Assembly (NCBI RefSeq): GCF_002220775.1
Contig: NZ_CP019685.1
Coordinates: forward strand, 992,001 to 1,056,000
Reading direction: 5' to 3'
Length of the DNA stretch: 64,000 nucleotides
Source: Campylobacter sputorum
GTDB lineage: Bacteria > Campylobacterota > Campylobacteria > Campylobacterales > Campylobacteraceae
The translations under genes were made by a program, and so were the position numbers. The notes under the pieces are model-generated. The model ran no database searches and was not told the origin of the DNA. It saw only the letters and a program-made list of their open reading frames with translations. Of this stretch, positions 56,888-64,000 are shown piece after piece (the stretch's first letter is position 1; each line of letters begins with the position of its first letter).

Positions 56888-57994
56888 TTGATAAGACTTG
56901 ACAAGCGTATTTTAACACATTTTGATTATATTCAAGTAATTTTAATAATACCAATAGTAATTTTATCATACATACTAGTTTCAGACGCAAATGATATGTT
57001 AGCTAGCAAACAACTTGTATATTTTGGCATTGGAGCTATATGTTTTATACTGTTTTTTTTAATACCCATTAAAAAACTTGAGTGGTTGATACCGATAGTT
57101 TATTGGGTAAATATAATTTTACTTTTTAGTGTTGATATAATTGGAGTTAGTAAGCTTGGTGCACAAAGATGGCTAGAAATTCCATTTGTCCATTTTACAA
57201 TACAACCTAGCGAAATTATGAAGCCTGCATTTTTATTGATGTTAGCATATATGATAAAGCAAAAACCACCAGAAAAAGACGGGTATGGTTTAAAAGATTT
57301 TATAAAAATAAGTTTTTATATAATTTTACCGTTTATTTTAATTTTAAAAGAGCCTGATTTAGGAACTGCACTTATACTATTTTTAGTTGGATATAGCATA
57401 CTTTTCGTAGTTGGAGTAAATAAAAAGATATGGATATCACTCATTGTAATTGCAGGAATTTTATCGCCAATAATATATGAAAATCTTCATGATTATCAAA
57501 AAAAGCGTATAACAGATTTTATATCAAAAGAACCAAGTTATCAAGTAAAACAATCAATAATAGCAATAGGAAGCGGCGGTATAAGTGGCAAACCAAAAGA
57601 TGAAGTAACACAAACAAAATTTAAATTTTTACCAATCGCAACAAGTGATTTTATCTTTGCATACACCATAGAAAGATTTGGATTTATTGGAGGGAGTGCA
57701 CTTATGCTAATTTATTTTTTACTTATAATTCATCTTTTTAGTATAGTGTATTGGAGAAAAAAAGATTATTTTACTATAGTTATGTCAGTTGGACTAGCTT
57801 CGATGATTTTTATTTATGTTGGAGTAAATATATCAATGACTATAGGATTTGCACCAGTTGTAGGAGTTCCGCTTCCATTTTTTAGCTATGGAGGAAGTAG
57901 TTTTATAACTTTTATGTGTATATTTGGGATTTTACAAAATTTAATAACCTTTAGATACGATCCGCTTTATAGACTTGTAAAAATTAAATTTTAA
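56888..57994 (+). CDS. mrdB: Rod-shape peptidoglycan polymerase RodA (MrdB, SEDS family)
   Basis: A 368-residue SEDS protein with about ten helices and the core motifs: LGAQRWLEIPFVHFTIQPSEIMKPA (about 93-117), PDLGTALIL (about 155-163), GSGGISGKPKDE (about 228-239), FLPIATSDFIFAYTIERFGF (the catalytic-Asp loop) and VVGVPLPFFSYGGSS. RodA polymerises glycan for elongation with its partner PBP2. The start codon is TTG 56888 with AAAAGG upstream, divergent from the rluD-like gene. It is convergent with the cytochrome gene. Confidence 0.94.
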   Translation: MIRLDKRILTHFDYIQVILIIPIVILSYILVSDANDMLASKQLVYFGIGAICFILFFLIPIKKLEWLIPIVYWVNIILLFSVDIIGVSKLGAQRWLEIPFVHFTIQPSEIMKPAFLLMLAYMIKQKPPEKDGYGLKDFIKISFYIILPFILILKEPDLGTALILFLVGYSILFVVGVNKKIWISLIVIAGILSPIIYENLHDYQKKRITDFISKEPSYQVKQSIIAIGSGGISGKPKDEVTQTKFKFLPIATSDFIFAYTIERFGFIGGSALMLIYFLLIIHLFSIVYWRKKDYFTIVMSVGLASMIFIYVGVNISMTIGFAPVVGVPLPFFSYGGSSFITFMCIFGILQNLITFRYDPLYRLVKIKF

Positions 57995-58026
57995 TAGATT
58001 TAGGGCTAAATTTAGCCCTAAATCTA
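57995..58026. terminator. 32-bp perfect palindrome between rodA and the cytochrome gene
   Basis: TAGATTTAGGGCTAAA (57995-58010) meets its exact complement TTTAGCCCTAAATCTA (58011-58026) with no spacer. It starts on the base after the rodA stop and includes the stop codon of the convergent cytochrome gene. A bidirectional terminator serving both genes is likely. Confidence 0.75.
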
Positions 58027-58575
58027 CTCTTCTTCTTTTGTAAATCCATCTTTTGCATGAGATTCTAAAAATCTTAAGATTCTAGATTTTTCTTCATCAT
58101 TTATCTTTGCAAAGTACTGCATAGCTGATAAATAAGCATCCCATTCATTCATTAAATGTTCGCTTGGATGATGTCCTGCATGACAACTTGTACAAGTATC
58201 ATAATAAACTAATTCTATTTCTTCCCATGCTGGATATTCTCTATCAACTAAATCTGAACTTTTTACTAAAAATTTATCTCCACTTTTTGCAGTAGCATTA
58301 TCAAGCTTTAAAAAGCTTGATAATGGGGTATTTGTATTTTTATCATTTTTATGAACTAAAACACCCTTATCTACACTGCTTGTAACACCTTTTACCTCTA
58401 TTAAAGATAATTCTCCTTGATTTTTTATAAGCTTTACAGGAGCTCCTTCATAAATTTTACCTACAACTTCGTTAGTTTTTGGATTTATAAGATCTGTTTT
58501 TATATTGTAAATCCACATATTTTTTCCAAAAACTAAGCTATTTAAAACTATGAGTAAAAACATCATTTTTTTCAT
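58024..58575 (-). CDS. Monohaem c-type cytochrome, TorC-like partner of the reductase
   Basis: A 183-residue exported protein with a signal peptide (LLIVLNSLVFG), an N-terminal SH3-like region (about 20-105) and a single haem-binding motif CTSCHAGH (about 127-134). C. jejuni pairs a similar monohaem protein with its TMAO/DMSO reductase. It is 2 bp downstream of the reductase gene and should pass electrons to it in the periplasm. Confidence 0.87.
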   Translation of the reverse strand: MKKMMFLLIVLNSLVFGKNMWIYNIKTDLINPKTNEVVGKIYEGAPVKLIKNQGELSLIEVKGVTSSVDKGVLVHKNDKNTNTPLSSFLKLDNATAKSGDKFLVKSSDLVDREYPAWEEIELVYYDTCTSCHAGHHPSEHLMNEWDAYLSAMQYFAKINDEEKSRILRFLESHAKDGFTKEEE

Positions 58576-58576
58576 A

Positions 58577-60964
58577 CTACACTCCTTTTACCACTGGTGC
58601 TTTTATGCCAACATAAGGCTTAGCATCAACTTTTTTGATATTTGCAAGGCATGTATTTGCAGTTGTGGCTTGTGCCATTGATGAAGTTGATATATGATGA
58701 GTAAGCACATTTACATGACCTGCGTTACATCTTGGATTATCAAAGCTCTCAGGATCATACCAAACACCTTCTTGGATAGAAATAACTCCACTCATTATAT
58801 CATCACTTACAACAACTCCAGCTAATAAACTACCACGATTATTAAACACTTCAACAGTATCTCCGTTTTTAATGCCTAACTTTTTAGCATCATCACTATT
58901 TATTAAAACTGGCTCTCTATTGCCTACTTTATAAAGTTTTCTTACAAAACAATTATCAAGTTGAGAGTGAATTCTATAAGTTGGATGTGGGCTTACTACA
59001 TGAAATGGAAATTCTTTTGTTTTTTCTTTATCGCCTAGCCACTCATCAGGTTCTAGCCAAATTGGATGACCTTTAAAATCATCTAATTTATAACTATCAA
59101 ATTTATCTGAGAAAATTTGAAGTTTGCCAGTTTCTGTTTTTAACTTATTATTTTCTGGATCCTCTCTAAAATCAGCGTGTCTTACATACTTATAAGAACT
59201 CTCTTCAGGAGTAAAACTTAAAAATCCTTTTTCCCAAAACTCTTCAAAACTCATATAATTTGGGCAATCACTTCTATCATAAAAGCCTTTAATTCTCTCC
59301 ATTTTGGTTTTTCCGCCTGTAAATTTACGGTGTTCTCTAACGCCAACAATTTTTGCCATTTCTTCAAAAACATCATAGTCATCTCTTGCTTCATAAAGCG
59401 GTTCAATAACTTTTTTCATAGCATAAACATAATCTTGCGAATAACTTCCGCCATAGCTTATATCATCTCTTTCTAGTGTGGTTGTAGCTGGTAAAACTAT
59501 ATCAGCCATCTTAGCAGTTGGTGTCCACCAAGGCTCATGAACTATCACGGTATCCAAAGTTCTTAAAGCTTTAATTAAAGAATTTGAATCTGGTTGATGC
59601 CCTAAAGTATTTGCACCTACATTATAAAAAATTTTAACATTTGGATATGTTAATTCTCCACCTTTAAATTTAATTTTTTTGCCTGGATTTAAGATAGCTT
59701 CACTTATCCTTGAAGCTGGAATCTTAGCCCTAACTTTATTTTTGCCTTGTGGAAGACCTGCTGGAAGCATAACTCCACTTGATGCTTGACCACCACCTGA
59801 GTAGTGCATAGAAAAACCAAATCCTCCACCAGGAAGTCCAATTTGTCCTATAAATGCTGCTAAAACCATCAAAGTCCAGTCTGCTTGTTCGCCATGATGG
59901 GCTCTTTGCATAGCCCAGTTTCCTGCTAAAAATGTTCTATTTTTTACAAAAGTATCAGCCAAAGCTTTGATAACACTTTCTTCAATGCCTGTAATTTTAC
60001 TAGCCCATAAAGGTGTTTTTTCTACTTTATCTTCTGTTTTTCCTAGCAAATAAGGTAAAAACTTCTCAAATCCATAAGTATATTTTTGAATAAATTCTTT
60101 ATCATATTGATTTGATGTATAAAGATAGTGCATCATACCAAGCATTAACGCAACATCAGTATTTGGACGAATTTTTATCCATTTTGCATTTAGTTTTTTA
60201 GCAATAGGCGTTAATTGAGGATCAATTGTTATAAATTTGATATTTGATTTAGCATATTTGTCGTAATATGGATTATTTGCTCTATTTGCAACTTTAAAAT
60301 CAATCTGATTACATTTTAAAATATCAGCTCCCCACATAACATATACTTGAGTATTGTCTAATATCACTTCGTGAGCTGTTTGAAGCGAATAAACTTCTAA
60401 ATCCCCAACTATAGTTGTATTTACCTTACCAGCTGCACCGTTACTATGCTCTCCATCCATTGTAATTGCACCACCAATTACTGTGTTAAAAAATCTTCCA
60501 GCAGCTGCAGAACAGTTATGTAAAAGACCAGGATGACCCCATCCACCATAACTTGCATTATAAATTTCATCTGGTTTTACGCTTTGAAGTTTAGTTAAAA
60601 CTAGCTTAATCGCCTCATCCCAGCTAACCCTAACAAACTCTTCTTTACCACGAAGTTCTGGCTTTGAGTTTGCTTTTATGCCTTTTGCCTCAAGATAACT
60701 TTTTCTTACGCATGGATACTTTATCCTAGTAGGACTATAGACTCTATCTATCCACGCCTCGCTCCATGGAATTTTAGGATCTTTATCTGAAATTTGTGGA
60801 GTAATTTTTACCAATTTTCCACTTTCATCAACTTCTCCAAAAAATGCCCCTACATTTGAAGCAGTCGGAATGCTTTTTAGCTTTTTTTCGCCTGCTAAAA
60901 GCGGATTTGTAGATAATACAGCACTTGCAACACCTGTTGCTTTCAAAAAATTTCGTCTATTCAT
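58577..60964 (-). CDS. Periplasmic molybdopterin S/N-oxide reductase (TorA/BisC family)
   Basis: A 795-residue molybdenum enzyme with a Tat signal (MNRRNFLKATGVASAVL), the family blocks YNASYGGWGHPGLLHNCSAAAGRF and MQRAHHGEQADWTLMVLAAFIGQIG (split), and the C-terminal guanine-dinucleotide-binding domain (HPTYRIHSQLDN, GVWYDPESFDNPRCNAGHVNVLT). An active-site Ser in the Y-G-G-W region (SYGGWGHPG) is typical for TMAO/DMSO reductases. AAGGA precedes ATG 60964; an earlier in-frame start lacks the Tat RR at its start. It reduces TMAO, DMSO or biotin sulfoxide as terminal acceptor; which one is unknown. Confidence 0.93.
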   Translation of the reverse strand: MNRRNFLKATGVASAVLSTNPLLAGEKKLKSIPTASNVGAFFGEVDESGKLVKITPQISDKDPKIPWSEAWIDRVYSPTRIKYPCVRKSYLEAKGIKANSKPELRGKEEFVRVSWDEAIKLVLTKLQSVKPDEIYNASYGGWGHPGLLHNCSAAAGRFFNTVIGGAITMDGEHSNGAAGKVNTTIVGDLEVYSLQTAHEVILDNTQVYVMWGADILKCNQIDFKVANRANNPYYDKYAKSNIKFITIDPQLTPIAKKLNAKWIKIRPNTDVALMLGMMHYLYTSNQYDKEFIQKYTYGFEKFLPYLLGKTEDKVEKTPLWASKITGIEESVIKALADTFVKNRTFLAGNWAMQRAHHGEQADWTLMVLAAFIGQIGLPGGGFGFSMHYSGGGQASSGVMLPAGLPQGKNKVRAKIPASRISEAILNPGKKIKFKGGELTYPNVKIFYNVGANTLGHQPDSNSLIKALRTLDTVIVHEPWWTPTAKMADIVLPATTTLERDDISYGGSYSQDYVYAMKKVIEPLYEARDDYDVFEEMAKIVGVREHRKFTGGKTKMERIKGFYDRSDCPNYMSFEEFWEKGFLSFTPEESSYKYVRHADFREDPENNKLKTETGKLQIFSDKFDSYKLDDFKGHPIWLEPDEWLGDKEKTKEFPFHVVSPHPTYRIHSQLDNCFVRKLYKVGNREPVLINSDDAKKLGIKNGDTVEVFNNRGSLLAGVVVSDDIMSGVISIQEGVWYDPESFDNPRCNAGHVNVLTHHISTSSMAQATTANTCLANIKKVDAKPYVGIKAPVVKGV

Positions 60965-60991
60965 ACAAATAATCCTTTTTTGTTGATAATA

Positions 60992-61015
60992 AAAATGTAT
61001 CATAACATACATTTT
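60992..61015. promoter_or_regulatory. Inverted repeat upstream of the reductase gene, candidate operator
   Basis: Perfect 9-bp arms AAAATGTAT (60992-61000) and ATACATTTT (61007-61015) flank CATAAC. It lies 28 bp before the reductase start and about 75 bp before the divergent regulator start, so a protein bound there could control both. Confidence 0.5.
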
Positions 61016-61088
61016 CATCTAGTTTTCATTATTATGCTTATATTAAACTTAAATATTGTAAAATACTAACCGAAATAAAGGGAATATA

Positions 61089-61796
61089 TTGATAAATTTA
61101 AAAAATTTAAATTTAATATTAGTTGTTGATTGCAAAAAAACAATTGAGAAAGCAAAACAAAATAGAAATAAATTTAACAATTTACTTATCAAAAATAGAG
61201 ATAATTTTATTGAAGCTTTTTTAAATTCAAACACAAATATTGACATTATAATTTTAGATTTAGATTATGTATCAAGTATAAATTTATCTCCTATAATTAA
61301 TATGAATAAAAATCAACAATTTATATTTTTAGCTAGTAAAAGACAAGTTTATATTAAATTTTTAAATGAATTTAATGGCGGAAGTTCTATGATTTTATTT
61401 AAACCAATAAAATTTAGTGCTATATTAGACAATATAATCCTTATATTTAAAAATAAAAACAATGATAAAAAACTAACAAAACTGACAAAACAAATAAGCA
61501 TAGATTTAAAAACCGAGAAAATATTCGAAAATAAAAACGAAATTTTTTTAAGCCCAATAATGCATAAACTAATTATTCTATTTAGTGCAAATTTAGGATC
61601 TATAGTTACATTTGAAATGATAGAAGAATGTGTTTATAATACACAATATGTTACAAAGATAACAATACAAAATTTAGTAGGAAATTTAAGAAGAAAATTA
61701 AATCTTAATATTACAAATATATATGCAACAGGATATGTATTAAACGAATATAAAATATGTCCTCAGCGAGATTCGAACTCACGACCTCAAAATTAG
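61089..61796 (+). CDS. OmpR-family response regulator, orphan
   Basis: A 235-residue regulator. The receiver has Asp57 in IIILDLDY and Lys105 in LFKPIKF, but only one acidic residue (Asp14 in VVDCKK) instead of the usual pair. The C-terminal winged helix is complete (VTFEMIEECVYN, TIQNLVGNLRRKLN, and the end hairpin YATGYVL). The start is TTG 61089, with AAAGGGA 7 bases upstream. The last 12 codons (PQRDSNSRP in part) lie in the antisense of tRNA-Arg and the TAG is in its anticodon loop. Divergent from the TorA-like gene, which it may regulate; no kinase is adjacent. Confidence 0.85.
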   Translation: MINLKNLNLILVVDCKKTIEKAKQNRNKFNNLLIKNRDNFIEAFLNSNTNIDIIILDLDYVSSINLSPIINMNKNQQFIFLASKRQVYIKFLNEFNGGSSMILFKPIKFSAILDNIILIFKNKNNDKKLTKLTKQISIDLKTEKIFENKNEIFLSPIMHKLIILFSANLGSIVTFEMIEECVYNTQYVTKITIQNLVGNLRRKLNLNITNIYATGYVLNEYKICPQRDSNSRPQN

Positions 61797-61831
61797 GAAT
61801 TTTGTGCTCTATCCAGCTGAGCTATGAGGAC
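61759..61831 (-). tRNA. tRNA-Arg (anticodon CCT)
   Basis: Reading the minus strand gives an acceptor stem GTCCTCA/TGAGGAC, a D-arm GCTCAGCTGGATAGAGC, an anticodon stem-loop CAAAA-TTCCTAA-TTTTG with anticodon CCT, and a T-arm GTGAG-TTCGAAT-CTCGC. The discriminator would be A; no CCA is encoded. It reads the rare AGG codon. It lies between fusA and the response regulator, whose reading frame overlaps its 3' half on the other strand. Confidence 0.97.
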
Positions 61832-61862
61832 AAAATATTTAAATGCAATTTTGCTTTAAAAG

Positions 61863-61886
61863 TCAAAGGATTTTTAAATCCTTTGA
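61863..61886 (-). terminator. Intrinsic terminator after fusA
   Basis: Arms TCAAAGGATTT (61863-61873) and AAATCCTTTGA (61876-61886) with a 2-base loop lie 10 bp after the fusA stop. In the minus direction the stem is followed by CTTTTAAAGC. Confidence 0.75.
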
Positions 61887-61895
61887 CACGATTAT

Positions 61896-63971
61896 TTAGC
61901 CATTTCTCTTTTTTATGATCTCTTCGCTAACATTTTTAGGAACTTCATCATAATGATCAAATTCCATTGAATATGTAGCACGACCTTGAGTTTGGCTTCT
62001 TAAATCTGTTGAGTATCCAAACATTTCTGAAAGTGGGCAGAATGCATCTATAATCTTATTTCCTCCACGCTCACCCATGTTATTTACTTGACCACGACGT
62101 TTATTTATATCTCCTATAACATCACCCATATACTCTTCAGGAGTTTCTATCTCAACTTTCATAATAGGCTCTAATATAACTGCACCTGCTTTTCTAGCAC
62201 CCTCTTTAAAGCCCATTGACGCAGCAAGTTTAAATGCCATTTCAGAAGAATCAACTTCATGGTAGCTTCCATCAAATAGAGAAACTTTAACATCTTCAAC
62301 TGGATATCCAGCCAAAACGCCGCCTTGCATAGCTTCTTGGCAACCTTTATCAACAGCTGGAATATACTCTTTTGGAACAACACCACCTTTAATCTCATTT
62401 ACAAACTCATATCCGCTACCTGGTTCCATTGGCTCAAGACGAAGATATACATGTCCATACTGACCGCGACCACCAGACTGTTTTGCATATTTATACTCTT
62501 GTTCAACTGTTTTTCTTATAGTCTCTCTATAAGCAACTTGCGGTTTACCAACTTCAGCCTCAACTTTAAATTCTCTTAACATTCTATCTACTATGATTTC
62601 AAGATGTAGCTCGCCCATACCAGATATGATTGTTTGACCGCTTTCTTCATCTGTTCCAACTCTAAAACTTGGATCTTCTTGAGCAAGTTTTTGAAGAGCA
62701 ATACCCATTTTTTCTTGATCTGCTTTTGTTTTTGGCTCAACTGCAACACTAATAACAGGATCAGGAAATTCCATTCTCTCTAAAATAACTTTATCTTTTT
62801 CACTAGCTAGTGTATCACCTGTTAAAGTATCTTTTAAGCCGACTATAGCACCTATTTCTCCAGCATAAAGCTCTTTTATCTCTTCACGCTTATTTGAGTG
62901 CATTCTTAAAATTCTACCAATTCTCTCTTTTGTATTTTTAACTGTATTATATACATAACTTCCACTTTCAAGTTTACCACGATAAACACGAACGAAAGTA
63001 AGTTGACCAACAAAAGGATCTGTCATAATCTTAAATCCAAGTCCAGCAAACTCTCCATCATCTGTTGAAGGAACAGTTACCTCTTCTCCATTTTCATAAA
63101 CACCTTTTATATCGGCAACTTCATCTGGAGCTGGCAAATATTCAACTACTGCATCAAGAAGCGGTTGAACACCTTTATTTTTAAAAGCAGTTCCACAAAG
63201 CATTGGAACCAAACTAAGACTCAAACAACCTTTTTTTATACCTTCTTTTATTTCTGCTTCACTTAACTCTTCGCCGCCAAAAAATTTCTCTAAAAGCTTA
63301 TCATCTGTTTCACAAACAGATTCTATCATCTTAGCACGATATTCTTCGGCTTTTTCTTTTAATTCTGCTGGAATTTCTTTTTCAACATAATTTGTTGGCA
63401 CCTTGTCATCTTCCCAAACATAAGCTACCATTCTTACAAGATCAACTACTCCTTTAAAATCATCCTCAGCGCCAATTGGAATTTGGATAGGAATAGGATT
63501 AGCTTTTAATCTATCTTTTATTTGTTGTTCGACATTATAAAAATTTGCTCCAACTCTGTCCATTTTATTTACGAAAACTATTCTTGGAACACGGTATTTA
63601 TTAGCTTGTCTCCAAACTGTCTCACTTTGTGGTTGCACACCACCAACAGCACAAAATACAGCAACAGCGCCATCTAAAACCCTCATTGATCTTTCAACTT
63701 CGATTGTAAAATCAACGTGACCCGGGGTGTCTATAAGATTAATCTGATGATTTTTCCAAAAACATGTTGTCGCAGCAGAAGTGATAGTTATACCACGCTC
63801 TTTTTCTTGATCCATCCAGTCCATTGTGGCTGTACCCTCATGAGTTTCGCCTATTTTATGACTTATTCCCGTAAAAAATAGTATTCTCTCGCTTGTTGTT
63901 GTTTTTCCTGCATCAATGTGAGCTGCAATACCTATATTTCTAACCATGTGAAAAGGTGTTTTTCTTGCCAT
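61896..63971 (-). CDS. fusA: Elongation factor G
   Basis: A 691-residue translocation GTPase with all domains. G motifs are AHIDAGKTT (about 17-25), the switch I threonine region GTATMDW, DTPGHVD (about 81-87), NKMDR (about 135-139) and the later GTAF. Domain IV includes the conserved [12 protein letters not shown] and [15 protein letters not shown]; domain V has [33 protein letters not shown] lies before ATG 63971 and the end of rpsG is 12 bp upstream, the usual str operon order. Confidence 0.98.
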   Translation of the reverse strand: MARKTPFHMVRNIGIAAHIDAGKTTTSERILFFTGISHKIGETHEGTATMDWMDQEKERGITITSAATTCFWKNHQINLIDTPGHVDFTIEVERSMRVLDGAVAVFCAVGGVQPQSETVWRQANKYRVPRIVFVNKMDRVGANFYNVEQQIKDRLKANPIPIQIPIGAEDDFKGVVDLVRMVAYVWEDDKVPTNYVEKEIPAELKEKAEEYRAKMIESVCETDDKLLEKFFGGEELSEAEIKEGIKKGCLSLSLVPMLCGTAFKNKGVQPLLDAVVEYLPAPDEVADIKGVYENGEEVTVPSTDDGEFAGLGFKIMTDPFVGQLTFVRVYRGKLESGSYVYNTVKNTKERIGRILRMHSNKREEIKELYAGEIGAIVGLKDTLTGDTLASEKDKVILERMEFPDPVISVAVEPKTKADQEKMGIALQKLAQEDPSFRVGTDEESGQTIISGMGELHLEIIVDRMLREFKVEAEVGKPQVAYRETIRKTVEQEYKYAKQSGGRGQYGHVYLRLEPMEPGSGYEFVNEIKGGVVPKEYIPAVDKGCQEAMQGGVLAGYPVEDVKVSLFDGSYHEVDSSEMAFKLAASMGFKEGARKAGAVILEPIMKVEIETPEEYMGDVIGDINKRRGQVNNMGERGGNKIIDAFCPLSEMFGYSTDLRSQTQGRATYSMEFDHYDEVPKNVSEEIIKKRNG

Positions 63972-63983
63972 TATTTCTCCTTA

Positions 63984-64000
63984 TTACCAGCGGTAATGAG
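63984..64000 (-). CDS. rpsG: rpsG (ribosomal protein S7), last codons
   Basis: Only the end is in the window: codons for H-Y-R-W followed by TAA (63986-63984). S7 typically ends in this HYRW, and rpsG normally precedes fusA. The rest lies beyond the right edge. Confidence 0.65.

Overview
The window looks like a chromosomal segment of a low-GC Campylobacterota bacterium, most likely Campylobacter in the broad sense. The evidence is very AT-rich DNA, Campylobacter-style flagellar genes (flaG-fliD-fliS-fliT and flgI-flgJ-flgM-flgN-flgK) with sigma54- and sigma28-type promoter motifs, a TorA-like reductase paired with a monohaem cytochrome, and long runs of genes in an order I recall from C. jejuni (uvrC-guaA; ilvC-dprA-ruvX; trpC-HIT; amiA-tyrS-spoT-rpoZ-pyrH-ftsX-ftsE-trmB-rluD-rodA). 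The species cannot be named from this sequence.

Layout. 1-1.6 kb: a MarR regulator and a UvrA-like resistance ATPase broken by one nonsense codon, with a palindromic operator. 1.9-5.9 kb: guaA, a tiny lipoprotein, a DUF721-like protein and uvrC. 6-11.7 kb: a TcyP-like transporter, a large hybrid histidine kinase with three degenerate receivers, and a CinA-family protein. 11.7-15.1 kb: ilvC, a polysaccharide deacetylase-like protein, dprA and ruvX. 15.1-17.4 kb: gene debris, then a chemoreceptor whose consensus promoter carries a G10 tract in its spacer. 17.5-25.6 kb: a tight minus-strand operon (coiled-coil protein, TrmN6-like methyltransferase, YkgJ-like, TPR, trpC, HIT), a flavoprotein and proA. 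25.7-34.8 kb: a YcfL-like lipoprotein, two flagellar clusters, an RsmD-like methyltransferase and a DUF2400 protein. 35.2-36.7 kb: a YeeE/TusA sulfur-uptake pair. 36.7-38.2 kb: decayed conjugation genes. 38.3-40.5 kb: a lipid A modification pair, PAP2 phosphatase plus a broken eptA. 40.6-43.9 kb: the methionine ABC transporter, with a deleted metQ paralogue and an apparent Met-rich leader-peptide attenuator. 43.9-58 kb: cell wall, division and stringent-response genes. 58-61.8 kb: a TorA-like reductase with its cytochrome and a divergent response regulator that reads into an antisense tRNA-Arg. 61.9-64 kb: fusA and the last codons of rpsG.

How the parts work together. FtsE, FtsX, an EnvC-like M23 protein and the amidase AmiA lie in one 10-kb stretch, as expected for FtsEX-controlled septal peptidoglycan splitting. 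FlgM sits directly before FlgN and FlgK, and hairpins flank it on both sides, suggesting RNA-level control of the anti-sigma28/chaperone balance. The most notable regulatory signals are the met leader with two mutually exclusive hairpins and the probably phase-variable mcp promoter. Several genes are being lost: the uvrA-like gene, trbL/trbF, eptA and one metQ copy.
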